Origin: Antedon mediterranea
Taxonomy: Eukaryota > Echinodermata > Crinoidea > Comatulida > Antedonidae
NCBI RefSeq assembly: GCF_964355755.1
Contig: NC_092675.1
Location: 4,682,312 to 4,746,311 of the forward strand
Direction: 5' to 3'
DNA: 64,000 nucleotides
Shown: in pieces, positions 11,828-24,300 of the stretch
Numbering within the stretch: position 1 is the stretch's first letter
Layout: every line of letters begins with the position of its first letter
Notes under the pieces: model-generated
The model's input: only the letters and a program-made list of their open reading frames with translations
Databases searched by the model: none
What the model was told of the DNA's origin: nothing
Position numbers and translations under genes: made by a program

Positions 11828-12551
11828 AACTATTGCACAATTATCCTTTAAAAAGAAACCAATATTCTTATTCTTTTATTGCCAAATATAAAATACATGA
11901 AGAACACGAAATACAAAAAAAAACCAATAGAACCAACTGAGTGAGCTGGCATGGGACACAAAAGCGAACCTAATCACTGTGACTTAAAGCCTGTGTTCCG
12001 GCCCACTCACCCAGTTTCACAAGTAATGAATATACCATCTTAAAATATAATATATCAAAATTCCAAAGCTAAGTTTAAATCATAAAATAAAAAATATATA
12101 TAAAAAAGTATATTAAATTATATACATAGGCCCTAGGCCTAATTATTATCGGAGAACAAATTTATTTTAAGTTTAGCAAGGAATGTAGGGAAATAATCCA
12201 ATAGCAGGGTCCAGGGAATCTTTCACTTCATCATTGAGATGTCTTCACACAGTCGCGGGAAGACATGGATAACTGAGCGATGCAAACAGTTAGTCCGTGC
12301 ATACAAATGCTTTGAAACTTAATAAGGTTTCTTGACGTCGAGTATTGACGCATACATTTTCGCGGATACTTTTACAATCAATAGAACCTATTAGTGTTTT
12401 ACATAAAAATGATGTTAAACGATAGCTTCTTCGGCTCGATGGACGGGGCCAATTGAGTTGTTTTAATCTTCTTCTTTACTCCATGGTCAGGTGGCATGGT
12501 ACGGGCCTAGGACCATCTCGAACACTGAATCAGACCAAAGAATCAGACCAC
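11828..12551. other. Upstream region of ureD
   Basis: This should contain the ureD 5' untranslated region and promoter. An acceptor-like TTTTTAAAG lies on the minus strand about 20 bases before the start codon, so a non-coding first exon further upstream is possible. No promoter element can be named. Confidence 0.35.
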
Positions 12552-12880
12552 CAAAGAACTTATAACACAAGAATCTCCTGTTCTTCAATTTGCATTCAAA
12601 ACACAGTATCGGAAGTACAGGGTTAAAAGGTCAAACTGGGCGACGCCATTTCACAGCATGGAGCAGCGCCCCCTCCAAACTAGGAAGTCAATTACTCTAC
12701 CCCCCCGCCTAGAGTATTAGCAGAATCCCCTCTATGATTTTGACTTTCTAATTTGATGCGGGCGCCCTACTCCATGGCTCACAATGGCGCCACCCATAGC
12801 TCTATTCTATCCCACAATGCCTTTCGAAATTGTTACGCGCTTTCGGACGAACAGGAGATTCTTGTATTATAAGTTCTTTG
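12552..12880. mobile_element. Foldback element with ~33-bp inverted repeats
   Basis: CAAAGAACTTATAACACAAG, continuing AATCTCCTGTTC, at the left end is matched in reverse complement by the right end, with one base changed. ATCAGAC occurs close outside both ends and may be the target duplication. The inside is GC-richer than the surroundings and has no long frame. The element lies between the divergent ureD and cyclophilin genes. Confidence 0.75.
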
Positions 12881-14032
12881 ATCAGACATGCAGTGTATTT
12901 TGCAAGTATGACGTCATGAGCTCAGGCATGCATCATGAATATTCATAATATATGCACACCCTCTATTGTTTCTGCCTTAACCTAGTAGGAAAAAAAATAA
13001 TGCTTCCCGGCCGGTCGTGTACAAATGAACCCGCTAACGTGTAATTTGGTGTATCTTTGATTAAATACATCATATGTTCCAACCCTCCCGTTTTATTCGG
13101 GAGTCTCCCGAATTTTAACATCACCTCCCGATTTCACACATATTTCTATAAAATTCAGTATTGTAATAAATTAGGGCGTCGATCGTGCGTACCACAAATG
13201 ATACAAAATTCGCAGCAATAATTGTTATTCTTAATACTTAAAAAAATAGAAATTCCTAATTAGTTGAAAAATTGTAACTCTCTCTAAATTTATTTCTTTG
13301 ATATTAAACTCAATTTATTATAGCATATTCTTTGTATTGCCTAGTTCAAAGTTAATATTTGTAATTTTTATTAAAAATTGCGCACTCTTCTCTCTCTGTA
13401 CAATGTTCTGGAAAATTCCATCAGCCCCTCATACACAAACAAAGGAGGGGCGGTTCACTTTTGCAAATATTGTAATACACATAACTTATATTTACAGGCC
13501 TAATACAGGCCGTTTATGTTAAAATCTACAAACGAATTTTGAAGTTTACTTAAGATTATCATGATTTATTTTTAAATGTATTATGTGTTTTGTTTTACAT
13601 TTACAGAGAATGCCCATGTGAAATTGGAATCGTCCATTTTTTTTATTTAGAAACCATTTTACATTTCTAGTTGCATACGCATTTAAAATAGTTCTGAAAA
13701 TATTTATTTAAAAATATAGTAATTAAACCATATTTCGATAAAAATAAACTTTGAATAAAATAGAAATTTATTGAATATTTCAAAATAATCTATTATTCAT
13801 ATTCAATTGTGTTATTTATATCACAAAACTCTCACTCATATTTTCATTTTGTGCTGCGGTCAACTTCCGCCAATTTGTCTACACAACAGCTCTATAAAAA
13901 CGTATTGTGACCTTTCTTTTTCCTTCTTGTGTCAGGTTGCCGCCGCCCAACTAAAGTTTTCGCTTAAAACCCACGTGGTTTCAATTCAAAATTGCCTTTT
14001 CTAATTGCATTCGTCGTTGTTTTATCAGCAGA
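12881..14032. other. Intergenic and cyclophilin 5' region
   Basis: This holds the upstream region and 5' leader of the cyclophilin gene. A snap-back run at about 13,085-13,130 repeats CTCCCG/CGGGAG three to four times and is probably part of an old repeat. No other gene was seen. Confidence 0.4.
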
Positions 14033-16680
14033 ATGAGTAAACCAAGGGTTTTTTTCGATATTACTGCCGATGGAGCACCACTTGGTAAAATTATCATGGA
14101 GGTAACTAACTATCTTTTCGTCTGCAATTCTTTTGTCCCTGACGGCCCGGCAAAAAAAAAACCGGGTGTCGATATGTCGATTTGTTGCCGGGCGGCGCTA
14201 GCTAGATAGGGCCAGGCTAGTAGCTAGGCCCCCTAGTAGTGGCACCTGTTTTTATTTCCACTTCCTTTCGACTCCAATCGTAACTTATTGTGAATACCAC
14301 ATTAAAGTACTTTTATGAAGAAGAATCACATAACATAAATAGGCTAACCTTACCTTACCTTGAAGCCCTTCGGGCGCTACTGCAGTTTCGCACCACACTG
14401 TTATATCTTCGATTTCTTGCTTAATTTTTTTTTAGCCACCGTTATATTACCTTTATCACAATAAAAAATGCCTTTCAAAACAGCTTTTTTTCCGCGAATA
14501 CTTTGATCGAACTGTGGCCATTTTAGAATCAGAAAATTGCCAGAAATCAATGAATGTTTTATTTTCTGTTTTTATTTTTAAACTGCAAAGAGTGGTGGTT
14601 TTGTATAAAGAACCAGCTGAACATATCAAAACGGCGACGATACAAGTCCGTACATAAAACATTGATAGGAACTAGGCCTATTAATAATATGAATAATAAT
14701 ACTAATAATGAGATATTAATTTAACCTCTATTTCGCCAGCTGAAAACATTTCTTGCCTTTCAAAACTAAATAGGCATAGGCCTATATATGTGTAATCGGA
14801 TTTTATAACACTGCCCTCTATAGTTTCTATATTTTTGGGGTGAAAATGAAGCATACATTCTGGCAATTAAGTGATAAATATAAGATGGCGAACATTTCGC
14901 AGTGTGTTGACAGCGAGTTCAGTATTGTTTTGATGTTTTGAAAAGTATTGTTATTTAAAAAAAATTACTTCGTAAGTGGTCGAAACGTATAAACATGTTA
15001 CATAATATTATGTTGTAAGTGTGAAAAAGGAAAGTTTAGGTGAGAAATCGAAGATACAACTGTGTGGTGCGAAACTGCAGTAGCGCCGAACTTCGGACAT
15101 TGAGAACTAGGCCTAGGCCTAGCTCATTTACCTAGGCTTAGTAGGGCCTAGGCTAGGCCTAAATCCTTTAAATTGATGATTTTACAGACGTGTTTCTCGC
15201 GTATTGTATAGGCAGGCCTACTACTATACTAGCCTAATGCTAAGCCTACTAGCCTAGGGCCTACCCGACCGTTCGCGAATTTCGCCTAGGCCTAGCCTAC
15301 ACGAAGTTCAATATTTTCTTTTCTATGGAGCGCCAAAAGAGCAACTAGGCCTGGCTTAGTTTAGGCCCTACCTAGGTTAAAACATCAGTGAAATCCGTCT
15401 ACTTTTAATGCATCTATTAGATAATTAGTATTAATATATTGAAATAACTTTAATTTCAATATATTTTGTCAATAAAAATTGATGTAACTTACTGCCGATA
15501 ATGCGCTGTTTCCAAAGAATATCCACCGACCCTAAATCCACTGAGCCCCCCTCCCCTCTGGAAAGATGGTACGTCACATAACTGACTTTGTAGCCCTCTA
15601 TTATAGTTGCTCTTTTGGTGCTCCATAGAAATGAAAATATTTAACCGCCTACTACCAGGCCTGTACTAGGTCTACTACAGGCCTACAGTTTATTCTAGGA
15701 CTATAATAATATAATATATAATTTATTTTTATAGTTGAGAGCTGATGTTGTACCTAAAACAGCTGGTAAGTACCTGTTGGTTTTTCATTCCAATAATATC
15801 GTAATTTGCTATTACAAAGAAAGCACATTCAAAATTTCATATCCTTGCAGAAAATTTCCGTGCTCTGTGTACTGGAGAGAAGGGTTTCGGTTATAAGGGA
15901 AGCTCATTCCATAGAGTTATCACAGACTTCATGTGTCAAGGAGGTGATTTTACACGTGGCAATGGAACAGGAGGCAAGAGCATTTATGGAGAGAAGTTTG
16001 CAGATGAAAACTTCACTTTGAAGCACACTGGGCCAGGTACACCAATTTTTATCCCACCATAATTCAATTAGAATAATAGATTGCTTAATGTGATGCCAAA
16101 TTAATAGTAAATACACAATTTTCATACTACAGAAGCCATCTTGCATAGATGATGAACGTTGTGGCCTGCCAAGCATAAAAAATAAAGTAACAGCATTTTC
16201 AGGGGATTTCTGGACACCATGTTAATTTAAAAAGTGCAATATAAAAAAAATACTTTTTCCATATTAATTACAGGGTATTATATTGTTTGAATATGTTTCT
16301 GTACAAATACAGTAAAAACCATTTAAAATGAGTTGTTAAAATTACCCATTGATATTTTTCTATTTTGTAGGTATTTTGTCAATGGCAAATGCAGGTGCAA
16401 ACACCAATGGATCACAGTTCTTCCTGTGCACAGTGAAAACTACCTGGTAAGGCAGGCATTAGAGCATAGCACATTTGAAAAAGTAGTTAAAATGATCCAT
16501 TTTGGTATGACCATATACAAAATTTATTACAATAATTTTTTTAGGCTTGATGGCAAGCATGTTGTATTTGGAAGTGTGGTTGAAGGCCTGGACGTAGTCA
16601 AGAAGGTTGAATCATACGGATCTCAAAGCGGAAAAACCAGCAAGAAGATTGTCATTGCAGATTCCGGACAGTTACAGTAA
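14033..16680 (+). CDS. Cyclophilin A-type peptidyl-prolyl cis-trans isomerase, five exons
   Basis: Exons 14,033-14,101; 15,735-15,765; 15,851-16,036; 16,371-16,446; 16,545-16,680. All are bounded by GT-AG, and the phases join to 498 bases, 165 residues, exactly the length of animal cyclophilin A. The sequence runs from [14 protein letters not shown] to [11 protein letters not shown]. It has the active-site block [15 protein letters not shown] with His54, Arg55, Phe60 and Gln63, then NTNGSQFF (Phe113), the conserved Trp121 and GKHVVFG (His126). The enzyme interconverts cis and trans proline bonds and is the cyclosporin-binding protein in the cytosol. There is no signal peptide or extra domain. 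AATAAA is at 16,965-16,970. The 1.6-kb first intron contains two inverted-repeat elements. It is most like PPIA; a close paralogue cannot be excluded. Confidence 0.97.
14361..15100. mobile_element. 0.74-kb inverted-repeat element in cyclophilin intron 1
   Basis: CGCTACTGCAGTTTCGCACC, continuing through TATCTTCGATTTCT, at the left end is matched in reverse complement at 15,045-15,088. That gives terminal inverted repeats of 45-60 bases. No intact transposase frame lies between them. The target duplication is unclear. Confidence 0.75.
15311..15640. mobile_element. 0.33-kb foldback element in cyclophilin intron 1
   Basis: TTCTATGGAGCGCCAAAAGA, continuing GCAACT, is matched in reverse complement at 15,604-15,629, with AT-rich outer extensions that also pair. 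The element is separate from the one just upstream. No frame is present. Confidence 0.75.
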
Positions 16681-19169
16681 TAGTGTTACAATCAATGGAA
16701 TTAATGTTTTGTAAAGATAGTTTTGTACCGTTCCGAAATTAAATTTTTAAGTAGCATTTTTATTTCGGTGCCAAACATTGGACCAAACTAAAATATGAAC
16801 ATTCAATTATTGCTTTTAGTTGCATTTGTTATAAAATGTTAGGTTGCATATCCTACTTCACATGACCGTTATAATGAATATATAATCTGTAATATGTAGA
16901 CAGTTAAACTGTTAAATTATGTCTGGACAATTTTGCCCGAAGTGCACAAACTGAGTATCATTAAAATAAATCTACCATGATAGAACAAAATGTGTTTTTT
17001 TATTCCAAAAGCAGACTTCAGATATAAATTGCATTGTGGAATGAAAATGATTTTCATTGACAACTAGAATAGGAAAGTTCTTTATTCCACAAACATTAAC
17101 ACTGGTGTAGGGTGTTTCCTCTCTCGCAAACACTAACACTGGTGTAGGATGTTTGCTCTCTCTCTGGAGGCCTCGGGCGTGGTTAAACATATTTTAATGC
17201 CTGTTTTTTCCCTCTGGACAATGCTGAGGGGGACCTGAGTTTAGCCAGTGAGCGCACTTCAACCTATTCTGTGAATATAACTTTGAGAGATAATTCCATG
17301 ATGCTGCAACGGGGAACATTACAAGAATTGGTTCGATCACACTGTCCACCACTTGCAGATTTTTCTTCTGTGTAAGGTGTCATTTCTGGGCCAACTAGAC
17401 TAGTGAGAGGTGCCATGTTATGAATTTTTATGTGCGAGAGTAACATTTCCGACCATCTACCTAAAATTACTTGGCCACAGGCCTCCTATAGTGGGCTCAA
17501 ATATTTGGTGTCCGACGACCCTTCCCCCCTCTATTTGATAAAAATCAAGGATACACCCCTGACCCGCCACATAAAAATCGTTCCTTGCCCCTGTCTGTAC
17601 TATTACACGTTTAGAGTTGAAACAATACGTCCCATTGTTTCATAGAATAGGGACGTCCCTGAATAGCATAGTAATATATTTTACCGTTTAGCGGGAAGGT
17701 GTCTCCTCCCCCCCCCCCCCCCCCCACCCAGAATATCAACTGTATGTATGGGTAAGGTGGGATTACAGAGAAAAATAGAGCCATTGGAAAAACAATTTTT
17801 GTTGCATATTTTATATTTAATTCTATTGCTTGCATACTTACACACCTATCTGATTCAGCTGAACACCATCTCTAATATTTTTATTTTGGTTATGTAACCT
17901 CTGCTTTACAAAAATATACAAAGATTAAATACAATTCTATATTTCACTCTACATTAATATATATAGATATAATATAAAATTTTTTTTTTTTCAAACAATA
18001 ATTATATACAGTAGTTTAAAACAACTGAAAATCAGTTGTATATTTATTTAACTTTACAATCGTATGTACAAAATCATAAATACACTATATTTTGCATTAT
18101 TTCAGTAAGATTAAATTAGCACATGCTTAAATCAAGCACCTACTGTAGATTACTGGTCACTGTACAAACACCTTTATATTTTAGAAAACAATGGTGTGTA
18201 GAATAATACCTCGCTATTGCTATAGTACTTACATCAACTAATGTATGTATGTGTGTACGAGCTGTTAATTAAATATTAAAATTAAATTTAAGAAAATAAT
18301 GCATGCTTAAAAATATTCCACTCTTTCTGACATTAGTGAGCTTTCGATTTGCGACGACCGGCCGACCAAACGACGTCATGTTAGTACATTGTGCGCATAC
18401 AGGAATGTTGGGACGCGTGTCCTCGCTCCTCACCGTTTGATGCTTTCTAGGACCAGACGATAACTGAAGACACTTCAATTGACCTGATCTAGGCTGGGCC
18501 TTGGTCGCAACAAATAACAAACTCCCTATAAGCCACTGACTGGTGTGCAATTCTTGCTCTATAAATCAAAATACTGTACGTTTTCTACCCTTGCAATCTG
18601 CACCATGTATTTTGAAAACCTGAGTTAGAAACCTAATACTAGTGAAGCTGTGTTAAAATATACCATCATTGGCATAAATAAAACTCTAATATAATACCAG
18701 AATAAATAGAATTAACAGCAATAGATACATTATTTGTTGATGGATCATAAAAACGGATCATAAAATAATAATTACATTAAAGTTTTAAAAAAGTATGGTG
18801 TAATTATCTCTTTAATGTGTGTATTTTTCATAATGAAAAATTATATAACCTCAAATTTCATAGAAAATGACGCCATGGGAGTTTAGGTTGCATTTTGGTC
18901 CAGCACACCCTTCTTAACCCATCCAATGTTTTATTCAGAATAAAGATGTATTTTTATTTCAACTAAATAAATAAATGTTCTGCTCAACTCGAGATCCTTT
19001 ATACAAATTTACATATTTACTTTCATAATACATAGAATACAATTTTTTAAAGAGATTTGTTTATTAGTTTTTATTAGACATTGTCATAATCTATTAAGTA
19101 CCTCTTAATTTTTATTTGTCCAGCTAATTGTATTTAGACATTTGCTGCAATTTTAAATACTATGACTCG

Positions 19170-19240
19170 GCATAAACTTGGTGGTATAGAGTTAAGAACA
19201 CCAGGATAATGACTGGAGGTAGAATGTTCGAATCCCACTC
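19170..19240 (+). repeat. tRNA-like SINE fragment
   Basis: A box A-like TTGGTGGTATAGAGTTAAGA and box B-like ATGTTCGAATCCC are spaced as in tRNA-derived SINEs. No cloverleaf with a normal anticodon arm is apparent. Confidence 0.4.
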
Positions 19241-19749
19241 AAGAATCACTTGTAAATTTGACTTATGCTGAGCTCCGGAGTAAAAAGGGTTTATCTGTGG
19301 CTGCGACATGATCAGTTCAACGACACTGCACACCACCGATAATATGTACATAGTACAGTACTGTTGGTATTTTTTACAGCCAGACATACGATCAAAGGAC
19401 TGTTCCTATCTTGGCAAGGCAAGCTCAGTGTCCTGTTGTTAGATTTCCTTGTGGAGACATACATCATGTAGACAAATATTTAAATTCCTGTCTTTATGTT
19501 ATACATGGTAATTTATCATAGCACCATTGTTAATGTGAAGTTCTTTTGTCATGTATGTACTGAACCATCACCACCTTAGCACCAACACAAATAAGGTCAT
19601 GGCTGAAGTAATACTATGTCAAAGTCTCTTCTAACTTCTTCTGCCACTTAATTCCTACAAAGAAAATTAAATACAATAAATGTGATTCTGCTAAGACTCA
19701 GAGTGTTAAAAGAGTCACTATCGAATTGAATTTGAACAATACTTTGAAA

Positions 19750-19815
19750 GCCCTAGTTATCTAATGGTTAGGACATTATCAAGCTGAAGGTTCCGAGTTT
19801 GAATCTCGGTTGGGG
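19750..19815 (+). tRNA. tRNA-like sequence, probably a pseudogene
   Basis: It carries a D-arm-like ATCTAATGGTTAGGAC and a good T arm, CCGAG-TTTGAAT-CTCGG, followed by TTGGGG, which can pair with CCCTAG at the 5' end. The anticodon stem does not pair, so no anticodon is assigned. It is a tRNA pseudogene or a SINE head. Confidence 0.45.
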
Positions 19816-20414
19816 GAACTTTTTCTCATTCTTACAGAATTCATCATCTTTATTATTCTGTATATCACCAGACCGTTTAGAATTTGTTCTCTGATATTTG
19901 TCATGTGATATATTCAAATTTCTAGATTGGCAAGAAAGTGGGGATGCACAGAAAAATATTGAAGCGTATAGTATAAAGAATGCAACACGCATTACCTTAT
20001 ATAATTTAACATAATTATTATTATATTACTGCAGTCATTTCTGTACAGTTACTGGAATAAATGTTTACAGTCCCTTGAGCATTGTATTAGTAAACTACAA
20101 ACCTGTCATGCAGAACTACAAATCTAGATGTTATGTCAGTATATTAGACTCTTGTATTCCACAAAAATCATTATGCAATTGCCATAGACCATCGTAATGA
20201 AAACGCAGAGCGTAATCCTCATTCAAATAGTCAAGGGTGGCTTGACAAAAGTCTAAATAATCGGACCAGTCGTCATTACAGTCATCAACACTAAAGGAAT
20301 AGTAATGTTTGCAGTGAAAGATAAGACTACAGCTACAGTATCAGATTCATGCAAGATAAAAAATGCTTTGTTAGCTATTATAAAGTTAATTTAAGCATGC
20401 AGTTGTATTTCATG

Positions 20415-20877
20415 TTAAAGCTCAGGTGCAGGCATGAATTTTAAATATAATATTTGGTTAATTGTACATAATCAAATTTTGTAACAGAAATCAAGACGAA
20501 AAAACATGAATTTCCCTTAATATGGTCAAATGCAAAATTTGGCAAAATTTTTCCATAAGAACCAGGAAGACTTTTTTTCAGTAGTTAGGTAGTTAACATA
20601 ATGTAATAAGATGTCTGGTGACTCCCTTGAAGGTGAAAAAAGATGGTGGATAGTTTTCATAGCTTTTTAAAATGCCTCTCTATTTACAAAAATTGTGTAC
20701 AAAAGAAAAGAGATTTTACTGTGTAATTTGAACTACTGATAAGAAAGTGCTTATTTTCAACAAGCTGGTGTAACAAAAATAAAATTCCAAAAATTATGAA
20801 ACATAAGGGAAACTATAGATCGATAATCATTGGAATGTATAATCAATAGAAATTGTTTGCCTGCACCTAGCCTTTAA
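20415..20877. mobile_element. Inverted-repeat element, full relative of the 2.57-kb fragment
   Basis: TTAAAGCTCAGGTGCAGGCA at the left is matched by its reverse complement (with a GG-CT shift) at 20,857-20,877, and AACATGAATTTCCCTT is partly matched near 20,800. No transposase frame is present. Its left 100 bases are repeated at 2,568-2,670. Confidence 0.55.
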
Positions 20878-21301
20878 GATTAAATTGCACAAGATAATTA
20901 TCATTTTAATTTTATTCGCAAAACGGGATGTAGTGGGTTTGATTACATTGGTTGATTAAACTAAAAGGGGTTAGGGGTACATTATGTTAAACAGCAATAA
21001 CATTTACACTATTAGTTTTATGCAAGGAAAGCTATCCGATGTGGTATACAAACACATAGAATACAGATCATAACATTTGTGCATCATTTTTAGCATGCAT
21101 TTTTTAGATGAGCATCTTTTTAAGGTTTCTTACATTATATTTTTGGGTGAAGTAGAATACAAGATTAAATCTTTTTAATATACCTATTACTTTTAATTGA
21201 GCACTAGTAAGATTACTTTTACTTGCTTTTAATAAGCTAAAACTACAGATTTAAGAAAGGCTTTCATGCAACATTCATTCAAATCAGAATCATAGGCCTA
21301 C

Positions 21302-24300
21302 TCACTTGGACATTCTAAGAAAATTGGTAATACTATCAGTTTTCTTGGAAAACCATCCACTTTTTGATCCTTCACCCTTCCTTTCAACACTTGGAGATTT
21401 TTCTCTATTACTTGTTCGGTCAACAGACTGAGTTCTCTCAAGCAGATCTGGCCTACGATGTTTCATATATTGCTCTTTTGTCAAATTTGAACCATCAACT
21501 GATGTTGATCGCTTCACAAGCTCTAAGAATGGAAGTCTATCGGCTCTACGGAGACGGGACCTGTTAGAAGGCCTATCAATTCTGGATCTTCTTCCTTGGG
21601 GTTCGTTTGTTTCTGTACTACCATCTTTGGAATCTGCACTTCCCTTACGATGTATTTCTTCACCTTCTGCTCCTTTTGAAGACTGACCTTTTTCTTTAGG
21701 ATTCTTAGATTCACGACTTTTAGAGAATAAAGAATCTGTAGAACCATTTGAACGTTGCTTAGAACTGGAACGTTGTTTAGAACTTGATCGTTTTTTTCCC
21801 TTACCAGAATTCTGTGATTGTTTGGAATCGGCTTTAGCATCTTCTCTGTGCTTTCCAGTAAACGACCATCTCTTATTTGTGACACCTTCTGCTGAATCTT
21901 TTGAAGACTTTCTTTCTTTGATTGGCTTTTGCTTGGATGATTTACCATCAGTTGGTTCTATTTTTGAGGTAGATGCATTGCGTTCTCGCACACGCCTTTC
22001 GGATTTTGTTTCTTTACTTGATTTTTGAACGTCTTGCTTTGACTTTGATTCCTTTCTTTCAACTTTTGAATTTTTCTTTTGTCTTTTTTCAATAGTTGCT
22101 TCTACAGCATTTTCATTAATTGCTTGACTGTTGTTGTTATTGGTATTTAAATGTGATTGGTTATTATTACTTTCCTTTGCTTGTGAATTGGTCTTTTCTT
22201 GTGTAGTAAGCTTCGCCTGTGAACTTTGCTTACGTTGCCTGGTTCGTTGCACACCAACTTTGGTTTTCTCTTCACCAGATGCCATTTGAGATACTTCCAA
22301 AATTGTCCTTTTAGGTGAAACCTTCTTAGGTGATGGAGAAGATACCTTTTCAGATGAACTTAATGATTTCTCAGATCCAGTTGATGCCCTTTTATCGGTT
22401 AATGAGGGTGTTGGTGAAACAATTGATGATTTAGTTTCGCAATCTTCCTCCTCTTTACCGCCAACAAGACCCAATGTATTGAGTTTATTAATTTCATTGG
22501 CAATAGTTCTTGGTGGTGATGGCTTGCTAATGAACCCTTCCTTTTCAAATAGTTGTTTTCTATCAGAAACACTACTGCAGCGTTTAGAACGTTTAATCGG
22601 TGATGAATTATTATTGTTTTGATTGTCAATCTTCTTTCCTTGCCCTGTTCGTTTGTTAACAGTGAATGTAACACTCTCCTCTGTTTTGGTGACCGGCTTA
22701 ACATTTACATTAAAAGGTTGCGGGGATTTTTTATCACTACTACCGAGATTCCCATTTATCTTTTTATCTTTTTCAGAATTAGAGCTATCGACAGAAACTG
22801 TGTATGTAAATACAGATCCATTTCTTCTTGATTTTTTATCTTCTGCATTATTAGATAAAGTATTATGAGATTTTCTTCTTGAAATAACTGGTTTTGGGGA
22901 AGGAGATGGTTTTGGCTTCTCTTGTTTATCTGGTTTCTGGTCTTGATTTTTTACTGCAAGGTCAGGAGAAGATTTTCTATGTGAATCACTTGTTTGCATT
23001 AGCTGTCCATATTCAGTAGATCTAGGATCAGATTTTGGTCGTTCAAAATGATCCTCATCGAATGAATTCTCAGTTGTTCGACTTTTCAAACGACGAATGT
23101 GAGTAGCAACGGTTGAGCTGTAGCTAGTTACTGGGATTGAACTGCAAGATGATGCTGGCGATAAACTTTGTGGAGTCCCACCAGCTTTAGTTTCATCAAG
23201 ACTACCCAATGAGAACGCTTGACTCAATTGTTTAACGCAGCCTACTTTTGGAAGCTCTCGTTTTGTCCTGTACGAACGTGGTTTTAATGAATTAGTCGAT
23301 GGCGGTGTTTCTGTAATATTTATAACAACACGATTTTCCATAAATTTTTGCTTTAAATTCTGTACTTGGTTTTCGGTTTGATTAGGAGTGTGATCCCCTA
23401 CTGTTTTAGTCGGTGTACTATCCATTGATAGTTTGGATAAACTTTCAAATGAGTCGCGTCGTTTGCTGAACATTGGGTCTTTTCTTATTGGAGTGCTTTG
23501 AATGTCATCAGAGGTGGCCCTTCTGGCAACAATTTTCCCATTAAATCTCTCTGTAGCTTTTGTAGCAAAGGTTTCTTGAGCTCTTCTTTTTTCAGCATTA
23601 TTTTTCAGTAATCGTTTTATGGACTCTCTCTTTTCCAGGCTTAACCTCTTGTCTGGAATTTCTGGTTTCTGTCGAACTAGATCATTTTGAGCGGCAGCAA
23701 CATTTTTACCAATATCAACTTTCTGACTTTGAGGACCTTTGGCTAATTTCACAAGTTCTATTTGAGGCTCAATTTTGGTAAGCCTAGAAGGAGAAAGGGG
23801 TGCCTCATTCTTATCTTCAGAATCTTTCTCTTGAATATTCTTAGAAGGCTCTTTCACAATTTCATTTTTCACAGATTGTGATTGTCTGATGCTTTCAGGT
23901 TTACCAGATGGTTGTGTACCATGGGGTTGACAGGAACTCTTAGATATAATATACTGAGCGATTGGAATGGCTGTTTTATCTTGTTTTCCTGATGTCTGAA
24001 AAAATGTTTTAAATAAATAATTTTCAATACAATAGACTATTTGATATATTAAGAGTTAAAATATAGATTTAAACAAAGCTAATATAGTGTTTAACTGTGA
24101 CACCATGTAATATGGTAGCGTACAGTAGCTGACAACGGATAAGTTTCATAAATTGATTTTGTGATAAAATACATCTGATAGGACTTGAACCTGCGACCTC
24201 TTGCCACAAGGCGAGTTCATGTTTAAATAATTAGTCAATACCTATTGGATACATTGTATCACACAATGGATTTTCATCCGCAAATAGATCTTGCCAGATA

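Larger units (their letters stand above)
16971..20414. other. Intergenic region with small repeats
   Basis: No gene is supported. It contains a 38-bp direct duplication around 17,090-17,165 (core AACACTGGTGTAGG-TGTTT), a C-tract at 17,708-17,725, tRNA-like fragments at about 19,170 and 19,750, and a GC-richer patch at 18,340-18,540 that looks like a fragment of an unknown repeat. Confidence 0.5.

Noticed and set aside
15806-16176. Frames on both strands around cyclophilin exon 3
   Set aside because: They are out of register with the clear cyclophilin reading.
21523-22868. Open frames overlapping the large last exon of the coiled-coil gene
   Set aside because: They are shadows in other registers of the 2.7-kb exon, whose own frame is continuous, phase-consistent and much longer.
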